From Schizochytrium sp. CCTCC M209059 (lineage: Eukaryota > Sar > Bigyra > Thraustochytrida > Thraustochytriidae), in NCBI GenBank assembly GCA_000818945.1, contig KN805374.1:714118-771267 (forward strand): 57,150 bases of DNA, written 5' to 3'. Below, piece after piece: positions 47,118 to 56,474 of this stretch. A program made the position numbers and the translations under genes. A model generated the notes under the pieces. That model saw only the letters and a list, made by a program, of their open reading frames with translations. It made no database searches and had not been told where the DNA came from. The stretch's first letter is position 1. Each line of letters opens with the position of its first letter.

Positions 47118-50100
47118 ATGTACTCGTCTGGCGGGCTCGAATCGTTTTCCTCGGGAACCTTTTGGTCGCAAGCGCAAGGCGGTGTCTTCTTTGGCAGCCC
47201 TGTCGATGATATTCTGGCCAGAGATGACTTTACTCTGGAAGATATTCTCGAGGAGGACACTACGATCCAGGAAACCAAGGCAGTGAACGAAAAGCTTGTA
47301 GACTTTCTGAAGGAGCCCGCGACACTCTCGCGACTTCTTTCCTATGTTGCATGCACCGACCTCAAGACATTCGATGCTTTAATGCGCGAGGGCACCGCAC
47401 CGGCCAAAGGTCCGACCATGACCCTCGGCAGCAGCGAAAGCAGCGGCGAAGGCGACTCGCCCGCAGATGGTGCGAGCAGCCCCGAAATCTCAGACACCGC
47501 AAAAGACGACGCTTCTCCAGGCACCGAAGTCGGCGAGGGAAAGGCATCCCACGGCGGTGACGAGGACGAGGTCGAGGAGACAGGGACAAAAACCATGGTG
47601 GATCTCGGGAACGAGCGCGCCTCTGCTCGTGCCGAAGCAGCAGCTGCCGCCGCCGCTTCACTCGTTGCTGGCGATGACGACGAGGATGCCGATGATGGGA
47701 CGCTGGACGGTGTCGCGTCGCAGGGCGAGGCTGCTGAGCTGCGCGAAGAGAGGCTGATGCGCTTTCCCTTTATCGCGTGTGAGGTGATTTGCTGCAACCT
47801 GACGCAGATTATCGAGCCTTTGGTGAACAGTGCTGATCTCTTGTCTAAATTCTTTTCCCTCTTGGATCGCGAGCCACCTCTAGACTCGAGGCTGGCCGGG
47901 TACTTTTTCAAGATTCTCATGGTTCTCCTTCGTCGAGCTCCGGAAAAGGTCCTTTGGTTCTCCATTTACCGCAACATTGACATTTCGGACGCGGGTTGCG
48001 AAGATGGGATCAAGAGTATTGGCTGGCTCATGCCCAAGCTGCTCAAGCACATTGACTCCTACTCGGTAATGTGCTGCTTTAAGTCCCTCCTCCAGGTTGC
48101 AGCCGATGAAAACGCTCTCGCCGAAGTCGAAGAAGATGAAGAGGACGATAGCTCCTTTCCCGGATATGGCCAGAGTATGTCGAGCCAAACAACCAAACAG
48201 ATCGGAGACCTCGACGGCCGTGATGAGTGCGATGAAGTGGAGCGTGGGGCGCTGATGCGTCCGGTCCGCTCCGTCTGGCTCGGCGGGAACGGTGCTGCGC
48301 AAGCCGTCTTGAAAACACTTGCGGCGAGCAACAACTCGGACTCGCACAATAATGCTGCAGAGCTGCTCGCGGACATGATTCATCGCGCGGCCATGGCTCG
48401 GCTTGCCTTGCAACAGACTGATGCCGCTCTTGGAGGTGTTCCGGAAGCCCAGGGGCGGGCTCCGGGCGCCGCTGACACGGCCGGTCATGCCGAGGGAGCC
48501 GCCGCGACCGCCGCTGGCGTCGAAGGCACTGTTGCAGGCGGCGAAGGGCGCCTGCCAACGTTTAGCGCCTTTGTCCTTGTCGACGAGGGCTCTGGACCAA
48601 ACGCGGAAACGGCTATGATTGAGTCCGGTGTTGAATGGACCCTTGAACTGTGTCAAGAGCTTCTCAAGGTGGCCTTGTTCTCCTCGGAGTCAACAAAGTC
48701 GCAAGGCATCGGGAACTCCGGAAGCACGACCCCCAGGGAAGAGGGCGAAGAGGCGGAAGGCGAGCTTTTGCTGCGCACCGTGGAGCGCGGGTCCGCATCC
48801 GTGGCCAGTTTGCAGGTGCTTACTCATCTTGTGAGCGCTTTTGCGCTCGAGCGATGGTCGGACCCAAGCCCTGAGATGTTGGCACAGACGGGAGATTCAC
48901 ATGTGACGACGACGGCCAAGCATGGCGCCCTTCCCGCGGAGCTAGAGACCATTTTGGACCGCCTCGACGACCTAACCGCGTGCCTTTTGCCCGAAAAACA
49001 CGCCACGCTCTTTGCGGTGTCAGAGCAACGAGCTTTGCGTGTTTTAGGCATGCACCGGCTGCGCATTGTGGAGCTTGCCTGCATGCTAGTGCATACCAAA
49101 TACCCAGCCGCAATTTCTCGCGTTGCAACCTCATCGGTGCAACCACTCAATGTCTGTCTCGACTTATTTTTCCAGTTTGAATGGAACAACTGTCTGCACT
49201 CGGTTGTGGAGCGAACCTTGCAGTTCTGCCTGCGGGGCGGTGTGTCCGAGGAATCAATAGGTTTTGACACGGGCAGCGAGGATTCCACGCAAGAGGAGGA
49301 GCGCGAGGACTCAAATGTATTTCTTGGTGCTCGAAGCGGCTATCCTGGAGGTTCTGGCGCCACGGACGGCAAGCTCGAAGACAAGGAAGCGCAGGAGAGA
49401 CTTCGTCAAAGCGAGCTCATGCGCGAGCAGGCCGCGGCGGACGCAGCGCTGGTCGCTCTGCAACGTCACGTTTTCGATTCTTGCAAGCTCGTTGACCGTC
49501 TTCTCGATGCTTACCGCGCAAACCACGAGAGCGTGGAAGAGACGGAGGGCTTTTGGGCTGCGCTCGATGAGAAGCGCGCCGGGGAAGTCCGCGGCAAGGT
49601 TCGCTCGTGCGGTCAGCGAGGCTATATCGGCTATTGCCATCGTATCGTTAACACGATTGCCATGGTTGCCTCATCGAATCGCAGCGACCGCGAGGTGTTG
49701 GCTGGGCGCGACGAGGAGGGATCGGAGAAGCCGTCGTGGCCGGCGCTCGAGGCAACCGATTCCAACAAGGAGTGGGCCACCCTCCTTGAAGGGGAGATTT
49801 CAGATGTCAATGCGGTGGAGCAGTGTCTTTTGGGGGGGATGCGGCCTCGTACCTCGTCCATTCCGACGTCGGAGGGTCTCGGTGGCGATATGGAAGACTT
49901 TGACGGTGATCTCTTTCTGAGCGCTGCGCGCGGGATCCAGCGTGGGGCTGTCGACGATGACGACGACGACGATGATGACGATTTCAAGGCCTTTGGTGCT
50001 TTTCCGAACCCGGATGCTGGGGTTGCCGCGGGCGTCAGCTTTGAGATTGACGACGATGATGACGACAGCGAAGAGGATGGCGATGGAGATGGTGCTGATG

Positions 50101-50546
50101 CGGCGGGCTTTAACCCGTTTGGATCCGCAGATCAGACGCCATCCATGTCTACAGGCTCTGTGGATCCTTTCGGGGCACATTTTGGATCGAACGCTACGGA
50201 GAGCTTCTCCTCCAACCAGCAGAAATATATTACCAGCAGCAGTTCGTCAAAAGCCAACGACGACGATGACGATGACGATGATGAATTCTCCGCGCTAGCT
50301 TCTGAAAGCGATCCATTTGAAGACGATGATGACAAGACCAAAGTCCGCGACAGCGACGACGGTGCTTTTGATCCCTTTTCTGATCCCCCGAAAGCCCCAA
50401 CGGCCGATGGTTCTGGAAAGGGAAATGAGGATGAGACGCTTGCTGCGGCTCTAGATGCAAAGATGTCGCTTTCTGACCAAGGAAATGCAAGTTCTTCTCC
50501 AAAGGGTGACGACGAAACCCCTACCTGGGTCCCTGATTTTGAGTAG
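47118..50546 (+). CDS. SAPS-domain PP6/Sit4 phosphatase regulatory subunit
   Basis: A 1142-residue protein. The N-terminus (SPVDDILARDDFTLEDILEE, then QETKAVNEKLVDFLKEPATL and LLSYV) is the SAPS signature of PPP6R1-3 and yeast Sap185/190. The helical SAPS repeat region runs to about residue 850 with inserted acidic or low-complexity loops, including one at about 110-210. The last 250 residues are very acidic (runs of D at about 950-960) and carry several NPFG- and DPFG-like tripeptides. SAPS proteins bind and target the PP6/Sit4 catalytic subunit. The NPF/DPF motifs suggest a possible link to EH or adaptor proteins, which is inference. The gene is intronless. Confidence 0.9.
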   Translation: MYSSGGLESFSSGTFWSQAQGGVFFGSPVDDILARDDFTLEDILEEDTTIQETKAVNEKLVDFLKEPATLSRLLSYVACTDLKTFDALMREGTAPAKGPTMTLGSSESSGEGDSPADGASSPEISDTAKDDASPGTEVGEGKASHGGDEDEVEETGTKTMVDLGNERASARAEAAAAAAASLVAGDDDEDADDGTLDGVASQGEAAELREERLMRFPFIACEVICCNLTQIIEPLVNSADLLSKFFSLLDREPPLDSRLAGYFFKILMVLLRRAPEKVLWFSIYRNIDISDAGCEDGIKSIGWLMPKLLKHIDSYSVMCCFKSLLQVAADENALAEVEEDEEDDSSFPGYGQSMSSQTTKQIGDLDGRDECDEVERGALMRPVRSVWLGGNGAAQAVLKTLAASNNSDSHNNAAELLADMIHRAAMARLALQQTDAALGGVPEAQGRAPGAADTAGHAEGAAATAAGVEGTVAGGEGRLPTFSAFVLVDEGSGPNAETAMIESGVEWTLELCQELLKVALFSSESTKSQGIGNSGSTTPREEGEEAEGELLLRTVERGSASVASLQVLTHLVSAFALERWSDPSPEMLAQTGDSHVTTTAKHGALPAELETILDRLDDLTACLLPEKHATLFAVSEQRALRVLGMHRLRIVELACMLVHTKYPAAISRVATSSVQPLNVCLDLFFQFEWNNCLHSVVERTLQFCLRGGVSEESIGFDTGSEDSTQEEEREDSNVFLGARSGYPGGSGATDGKLEDKEAQERLRQSELMREQAAADAALVALQRHVFDSCKLVDRLLDAYRANHESVEETEGFWAALDEKRAGEVRGKVRSCGQRGYIGYCHRIVNTIAMVASSNRSDREVLAGRDEEGSEKPSWPALEATDSNKEWATLLEGEISDVNAVEQCLLGGMRPRTSSIPTSEGLGGDMEDFDGDLFLSAARGIQRGAVDDDDDDDDDDFKAFGAFPNPDAGVAAGVSFEIDDDDDDSEEDGDGDGADAAGFNPFGSADQTPSMSTGSVDPFGAHFGSNATESFSSNQQKYITSSSSSKANDDDDDDDDEFSALASESDPFEDDDDKTKVRDSDDGAFDPFSDPPKAPTADGSGKGNEDETLAAALDAKMSLSDQGNASSSPKGDDETPTWVPDFE

Positions 50547-51104
50547 GCTGCTGGCCCCGCTGCAATCGAATCACATTGTAAGAGAGATTCTTGTCAATTT
50601 TGCTTTTTTTCCCCGCCCTCTTTTTCAGGCTCTTGTTTGTTTGCTCGTGCCTGTTCTCCTGCCCGCTTCGAGGGCCAAAGACCTCTACATTAGGCCTCGT
50701 CATGCTTGGGTGCCATGATCCGCTATGTGACGTCACAGTGGCAGTTCGTTCGTTCTTTGACCCTCTGGCTGCGTCTGCTGCTGAGATGCTGGGGGTGCGG
50801 GCTGACCAGATAAGATAGATAGCTCGTCATGGCTCTGGCTCGCCAGTGGCCTTGGTCGCCGTGTGGTGGCTGACTGGGGTCACTCGTCTGGCTGGGCAGG
50901 GCTAGCCAGCTCGCTGTGCTCTGCTGTGCTGTCATCGTCGTCGCGTCATCGTCGCTGTGGTCCTGGCCCCGCCCTCTGGAATCGCTCTTCCCAGTTCCGT
51001 GGCTGCGGCGGGTGTTCCCTCTGGCTCGCTGGCCCTGCGGCGCCCTCCCGTCCCCCCCCCCTTTGCACCTGCGCGCACAGTGGAGGTGGGGAGGCAGAGG
51101 GGGA

Positions 51105-51250
51105 GAGAGAGAGTGAGAGAAGAGAAGAGGAGAGGAGGAGAGGAGGGGAGAGGAGAGGAGAGGAGAGGAGAGGAGAGGAGAGGAGGAGGGAGGAGAGCAG
51201 AGGAGAGGAGGGGGGAGGGCGCAGAGGAGGGGAAGGAGAGGGGGAGGGGG
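51105..51250. repeat. GAGAGG-type polypurine block
   Basis: A stretch of about 145 bp that is almost all purine on the plus strand, with AGAGG pentamers. Confidence 0.92.
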
Positions 51251-51307
51251 CCCGGGAGGCGCATGTGGAGGCAGGCAGCGCGGGATAGATAGATACGTAC
51301 GTATACG

Positions 51308-51309
<2 letters not shown>

Positions 51310-51354
<45 letters not shown>
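51310..51354. repeat. (GATA)n microsatellite
   Basis: About eleven GATA units, preceded by a TACGTACGTATACGTA palindrome-like stretch at 51294-51309. Confidence 0.94.
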
Positions 51355-51753
51355 TGCGCGAGTACGAGGGCGGCTGTAGAGAGAAAGAAAGGCCGCTCTG
51401 GCAGCCTGTGGCGGCAAGTGGGACGGTCATTCGCTTCAGGCATAGTGGCCTTGGTGGCAGCCACCACTGCCAGTGGCAATGGAGAAGTTCACCAACCGTG
51501 GCATCCAACAGCAAGCAAGCCCCCCTCCTCTCTCTGGCAAAGTCAGCCAATCAACGGAGCCAAGTCAGACAGGCAGACAGGCAGAAAGAAAGGCAGGCAA
51601 AGGACACAAGGGGCACGCGCAGAGGGAGGGGCCGAGCCTGCGCACGGCGGGCTCGGTCGGGCCAGCCAGACGAGCCAGTCGAGCGAGATAAGCAAACAAC
51701 AAACAAACAGACAAACAAATAAACAAACAACAAAAGCAAAAGCAAAAGCAAGC

Positions 51754-53592
51754 ATGGCGGGGGCTGGCGACGAGCTGTCGCAGCTCATGGCTTCGTTCTA
51801 CGAGGACAAGCCCAAAGACGCGGCAGCGCCGAAGCCAGCGCAGCAGCGACAGCAGCAGGGCCGCGCAAAAATTGCAAAGGTGACGCAGAATCCTATTGTC
51901 GGTGCCAGGAATGCCAAGCGTCGACGCGCGGCTCCTTTGGCGGGAATCACCAGCACCAGCAGCACCAGCAGCACAAGCAGCACAACCAAGTACGATGATA
52001 GCGACGAAAAGGAGGCTGAAGAGGACGCCAGTGTCGTCGCTAGCGGCCCCCCAAAGCGCACTAAGACACTTTCTCAAGGCGCCATTACATCCGAAGCAAA
52101 GCCGAAAAACACTACAAACTCTGATCCCGCATCGTCCGGAGATGATGCCGCGTCGAACTGGGACGAGGGCGACGAGGAGGGGAGCTACGAAATCGATTTG
52201 GAGGACAACGCGCAGCCACAATTCACAGACAGTTTCCCAGCCATGGAAGTGTGGCTTCGCGGTGAGCTGCGCAAACTACATTTCCGACTCGAGAAGGCTT
52301 TGTCCGTTCACCTCGATCCCCTCGACGTCGCAAAGCTGCCTCTGCAAACCAAATTGACGCTGCGCAACGGAGACGCTCTCTGGCATCGCTGGATCTTCGC
52401 CGCCCTCGAAAGCAGTGCTGAAACGCATGGCGTACTCCCAGATGAAATGGGACTTCATGGTGCCGAGTCTGTTCTTCGCGTCGACTTGGAAGGAATGAGC
52501 GGGGGCGACGCCGCGATCCTAGACTTTTCTAGCGCGGCCACAAAGCTCATCGCAAATGCCAAGCCGCCAGCGGCCGACTCCAAGCAGGGGCGCCGACAGC
52601 ATGTCACGCTGGTGCGCGCGAAACGGACCAACGGTGAGTACAAACTCCGCTACCGTTCCGAAGAGGTTGCCGTGCGCCCCACTCACCTCATGAAGCTTGC
52701 TCAAAGTTTTCGGTGGGCGCAAAGAGCGTCCATGGGCATCGAGACCAAGGATACAAGCACATCGGCAAAGAGCGGAACGTCTTCGCGAAGCCCCGCAAAA
52801 AGGGCGGATTCTTTGCGAAGGCGTGATGGAAAGCCGCATCAAGCAGCAGGCAATTCAGCTCCTTCCACAACTTCCTCGACCTCTTTGATGCCGTCCGCAG
52901 CTGATTTGGAAGCTGAGCACGGTGCACTCGAACTCGAAAGCCAGGAGTTCTTGCGTGCTGCCTTTTGCGTGTTGATGCGATACGAGACGTTCGGCGGCGC
53001 AGGATTTCAAGCAGCGCTCCCGGATGCCACCTTCCATGTCCTCAAGGAAGATTTTCACGTGGAAGAGGAATGCTTTGCTTCGCCTCTCAATAAGTACCAC
53101 GCCTTCAACCGGTTCTGCTCCCTATTCCCAGACACAGACTCTGCCTTCGGCTCGCGCGGCTCCTTCTTCTACTTTCGCCCAACACGCGGCTGTTTCGAGG
53201 TCAATCCCCCTTTTGCCACCTCGACCGTAATGATTACCGCTGACCGCATCGGCCAGCTGCTTACGGACGCAGCAGGTGTGGGTGAAAGTCTCGCATTTAT
53301 TGTCATTGTGCCAGCAAGATACGCAGACCTCTTCGAAAAGAGTGGGTTTCACCGTCGCAAATTGATCGTTCCAAATCGTCAGCACAATTACAAGCAAGGG
53401 GCCCAGCATCGTGCCAAATCGCGGACGAGTGTTGCTTCGACAACCGACACTGCAATTCACATTCTTCAAACCGATGCGGCAAAGGCAAAGTGGCCGCTGG
53501 ATGAGAACATGTGCCAGCGACTTCTCGCCTCTTTCCAAACTCGTCAGCAGCGCCAGACCGCAAGCGATCCAGCAATTCGGAAGGTTCGCTAA
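51754..53592 (+). CDS. PCIF1: PCIF1/CAPAM-type cap-adjacent m6Am methyltransferase
   Basis: A 612-residue protein starting MAGAGDELSQLMASFYED. The C-terminal two thirds align with human PCIF1: RYETFGGAGFQAALPDATFH, ECFASPLNKYHAFNRFCSLF, then PDTDSAFGSRGSFF and FEVNPPF, with the catalytic NPPF at 484-487. Human PCIF1 N6-methylates 2'-O-methyladenosine next to the mRNA cap using SAM. The human protein begins with a WW domain that binds the phosphorylated Pol II CTD; none is visible here, only a basic, Ser-rich, acid-patched N-terminus. The last residues are a basic QQRQTASDPAIRKVR tail. Enzyme activity looks intact. Confidence 0.92.
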   Translation: MAGAGDELSQLMASFYEDKPKDAAAPKPAQQRQQQGRAKIAKVTQNPIVGARNAKRRRAAPLAGITSTSSTSSTSSTTKYDDSDEKEAEEDASVVASGPPKRTKTLSQGAITSEAKPKNTTNSDPASSGDDAASNWDEGDEEGSYEIDLEDNAQPQFTDSFPAMEVWLRGELRKLHFRLEKALSVHLDPLDVAKLPLQTKLTLRNGDALWHRWIFAALESSAETHGVLPDEMGLHGAESVLRVDLEGMSGGDAAILDFSSAATKLIANAKPPAADSKQGRRQHVTLVRAKRTNGEYKLRYRSEEVAVRPTHLMKLAQSFRWAQRASMGIETKDTSTSAKSGTSSRSPAKRADSLRRRDGKPHQAAGNSAPSTTSSTSLMPSAADLEAEHGALELESQEFLRAAFCVLMRYETFGGAGFQAALPDATFHVLKEDFHVEEECFASPLNKYHAFNRFCSLFPDTDSAFGSRGSFFYFRPTRGCFEVNPPFATSTVMITADRIGQLLTDAAGVGESLAFIVIVPARYADLFEKSGFHRRKLIVPNRQHNYKQGAQHRAKSRTSVASTTDTAIHILQTDAAKAKWPLDENMCQRLLASFQTRQQRQTASDPAIRKVR

Positions 53593-54003
53593 TTTGCTGT
53601 ATCTCCCTCACGATCGATTGCCTCTATACTCTATTCCCCAAAAAAATGTACAATGTGCGTCGCTACAGCAATAGAAATGGGCACAAAGAATGATATGCTT
53701 ATGCATTTTCCTGCATTTCTTCTCTTAATTGTATCGTCATTCTTTGCGCGAATCCGAAAGAGTTTTCTGATCCTCTTGTTCGCCTGTGTCCTAATTAAAT
53801 TTATTTTGGGCGCGGATTTATGGCGCGGCCTTGTGCTGGTCCTTCAACTCCGCGCGTTCCAACGGCGCGGGTCGGTGCGTCGTTCTCGCATCGTGCTCCC
53901 TCGATATTCATCATCGGTAAACTGTCTCTCTCAGAGCAACTTCCCGCCTGAAATCAGGCCTTTGGGAAGGTCCACTTCTTTATTGTGGTCCAATACCTAA
54001 CCT
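53593..54003. other. PCIF1 3' flank
   Basis: AT-richer sequence of about 410 bp between PCIF1 and the retroelement remnant. No gene is seen. Confidence 0.5.
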
Positions 54004-54113
54004 CACGGGGTCACAAGAATCGAAAAATGCCTCTCCGACTGCTGCGGCTGCTGCGGCTCTTTGATCTGTCGTCGGGGCGCCAGGTCAAAGGAATGGGTTG
54101 ACGGGATTTTGTG
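54004..54113 (-). repeat. Fragment of a second Gag 5' end
   Basis: About 100 bp here match 55419-55520 in the same orientation, including a perfect core TTTGATCTGTCGTCGGGGCG. The corresponding protein segment lies near residues 44-77 of the Gag. It overlaps the 3' end of the complete Gag gene. Confidence 0.85.
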
Positions 54114-55650
54114 TCAGCGGATTTCGCGGCATCGGTGCGAATAGCCCAGAAATATATGCATCTTCGGCGTTGTAGTCTTGATCATCTTCAGAATGAGAGC
54201 GAGGCGTATACGAGGTGTTCGAGTGTGAGCGAGATGATCTGGAGTGTCGTGATGCCGACTGAGAATGAGCCTCCCGGGGAGAGGGGACCTTGGGATCGGC
54301 GGCGACGAGTGCGCGAAGCCATGGTGCGCACGCGTTGGTAGCGTGGCCCATCTTTTGGCAGGAGTCGCAGAACATCTTGTCTTTGCGTCGACATTCGGCG
54401 GCGCTGTGTCGTGTGCCAAGGCAGATGGCACAAGGACGTTGTTGCTGCCAGGGGCCCGGGACGCCGCAGGTTGGGCAAGGAGGGTCCGTGATCTTCCTTT
54501 TAGCCTTTTGTTCGTCCTTCGTCACGTGTTTCGGCTTTGGCTTGCGTCTCGAACCAGGGTGTCGCGAGGCAACGCTTGTGGCTGCGCCAAGAGGGGCTGT
54601 GTCAACGCGCGCCGTGGGCAAAGTCTGGTCGCAGTAGATGTCGGCGACGATAACATCAACAACCGAAGAAAGAGTTCTGTGTTGGGATTCCTCTCTGTTG
54701 GCGCGACGGACGGAAGACGAGAGCTCGCGAGGAAGGGAGTTGAGGAAAATGCAAATGAGGAGGCGGTCAGGAATGGGTCGGTGGAGGATGAGTTCCAGAG
54801 AATCACGCTTGAGTTCCAGATCGGTTGCGTGTTGCTGGATCACCGGGATCGTGGCCCCCGGACACGGCGCGTGGAGATTCGTCGCAAGATACCGAATGGT
54901 ATTGTTGTGCTCTGGCCGAAAACGTTGGTTGAGTTCGCGCAGGAGTTCGATGCCATCGGTGTGTGCGAGGAATTCGTGTCCGCCATTTAACGTGATAAGG
55001 ATAATGTAGAGGATGAGATTGCGGAAATTTGCCGTGTAGGGTTTGATGCCTGACTCGACTTCCCGCAGGACTGGTGCGTCGACGTCAAAAACTTCAATGT
55101 TAACATCGAGACGTCGTCGAAATAGTGGATAGGTCTCGTGAGTCAATTCTCTCCGAAAAGTTAAACCTGCCAACGTGGACTGAATCTTTCCGAAATTTGG
55201 TAAAGGACAGTCTGCTGGAATCTGGGAAAGAGGTTGAAGGATGCCGCGGTTTTTGGCTTCAACGCTGAGACGTGCATGAATTGGTTTTACCCAGCATTGA
55301 AGTTCTGGTCGTGACACATCGTTGGACATGGCCAAGAGAATGTGTGCAAAGAGTGTCAGATCAGTGAGATCGAAACCACGAACCCTGAATGCAAAGGATT
55401 TTAATGCGTTCACCAGCGTGACTGGGTCGCAGGAATCGATGAATGCTTTTGCATCTGCTGCGGCTCTTTGATCTGTCGTCGGGGCGCCAGGTGAAAGGAA
55501 TGGGTCGGTGGAATGTTGTGTTCCGCCTGTTTTTGCAAGTGATGACGCCATGGTGTCAAGTTGTTCGTGAGAAGTTGTTCTTTTTGCTGCTCGTGCTGCT
55601 CGTTCTTCTTTTTGAGCTTGTATTACTACGTTGGGGTCTTCGAGGTTCAT
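54085..55650 (-). CDS. Retrotransposon Gag-like protein with two zinc knuckles
   Basis: A 521-residue protein starting MNLEDPNVVIQAQKEERAAR; the frame is open further upstream into the palindromic arm, but this ATG is nearest the arm edge. The central helical region (LLRELNQRFRPEHNNTIRYL, DLELKRDSLELI) resembles Gag of Ty1/copia or related elements. Two canonical CX2CX4HX4C knuckles occur at 407-420 (CAICLGTRHSAAEC) and 428-441 (CDSCQKMGHATNAC). A CPTC pair precedes them. The C-terminus is Ser/His-rich. Its stop lies inside a repeat of the gene's own 5' region. It would bind RNA and form particles in an active element. Codon use is more mixed than in neighbouring genes. Confidence 0.82.
   Translation of the reverse strand: MNLEDPNVVIQAQKEERAARAAKRTTSHEQLDTMASSLAKTGGTQHSTDPFLSPGAPTTDQRAAADAKAFIDSCDPVTLVNALKSFAFRVRGFDLTDLTLFAHILLAMSNDVSRPELQCWVKPIHARLSVEAKNRGILQPLSQIPADCPLPNFGKIQSTLAGLTFRRELTHETYPLFRRRLDVNIEVFDVDAPVLREVESGIKPYTANFRNLILYIILITLNGGHEFLAHTDGIELLRELNQRFRPEHNNTIRYLATNLHAPCPGATIPVIQQHATDLELKRDSLELILHRPIPDRLLICIFLNSLPRELSSSVRRANREESQHRTLSSVVDVIVADIYCDQTLPTARVDTAPLGAATSVASRHPGSRRKPKPKHVTKDEQKAKRKITDPPCPTCGVPGPWQQQRPCAICLGTRHSAAECRRKDKMFCDSCQKMGHATNACAPWLRALVAADPKVPSPREAHSQSASRHSRSSRSHSNTSYTPRSHSEDDQDYNAEDAYISGLFAPMPRNPLTQNPVNPFL
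55419..55520 (-). repeat. Direct repeat, upstream copy inside Gag
   Basis: Partner of 54004-54113, lying within the Gag coding region about 1.41 kb away. The two copies differ at scattered positions and by a small indel. Confidence 0.85.
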
Positions 55651-55740
55651 CTTTTGCGTGCCAAAACTTGTAGAGCTTTGAAGCCGACAGCTTCTTTGAG
55701 GTGATCGCGCCCGGCGAAGACCCGAAAAAGTCGGGGTCGG

Positions 55741-56386
55741 CACGCGTGTACGCGTCGAACGACTCGTACACGCTAGACGCGGGTTAAACGTGATATGCTC
55801 ACGGCCAAAGCCTTGATTCTTTATAGAAAATCTTCGCGTCCCTGCAGGCGGGGAGGCGGGAGCTACCTTGCTCCACGGTCTCCGTCGCGTAGCGAGGGCT
55901 CGCGGTGGCTCGCTTTTCGTGTGCACCCGAAGAGCGGTCAATACGCAAAAAGAGAGGATACGAAGATCCTTGATGGAAAGGACAGTCAGTCTCTTCGATT
56001 CGAGCGAGTCCTCTCCGGCGCCGATGACCGGCTCAGCGCGCGCGCGGGCAGACGGACGTCCTCGTCGCCTACACGCGGCTGGGCCGCCGGCGCTCTCGCA
56101 GCTGTTTAGTCGCGCAGAAGGAGCGGGGTCTCAGAAGCGGCTGTCAAGCGGGTGATCATGAAGTGAGATAGGTGATTGCTTTATCTGATCTAGGCCAGAA
56201 TTTTCTCTCTCTTTCCTCATAGAGGACGTGACAAAGGCCAGGACTATATTGCGCCATGATAAGGCTTGGACATCTATCTTTCATGGGCGCAGTCAGGAAT
56301 CGGGAGTCCGGCAGCTTCTTTGATTCAGTCAGAATTCATTCGACCAGGGAGACATGCGCAATCATTTGTGGTGAGTGCGTGCGCTT
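55741..56386. repeat. Palindrome left arm (about 646 bp)
   Basis: Its sequence matches the reverse complement of 56475-57150. The inner 200 bp are almost identical between arms (shared TCATGAAGTGAGATAGGTGA and related stretches); the outer part is more diverged. It begins about 90 bp upstream of the Gag ATG. Confidence 0.93.
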
Positions 56387-56474
56387 TTATTGATATTTGC
56401 GCAAATCGCAAGATCACAAGAATGAAAGTAACGACAACTGATTCGCACATTGGCAAACGTGCAGTGAAAGATTC
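56387..56474. other. Palindrome spacer (88 bp)
   Basis: Non-palindromic centre between the two arms. On the minus strand its left edge reads CAATAAAAG, an AATAAA-type polyadenylation hexamer. Confidence 0.75.

Larger units (their letters stand above)
50547..51753. other. Spacer upstream of PCIF1
   Basis: It contains a GAGAGG purine block, a GATA array, a TAGGCCT at 50691-50697, and an AAAC-rich stretch (about 51690-51753) next to the PCIF1 ATG that is probably the 5' UTR. No gene is called. Confidence 0.55.
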
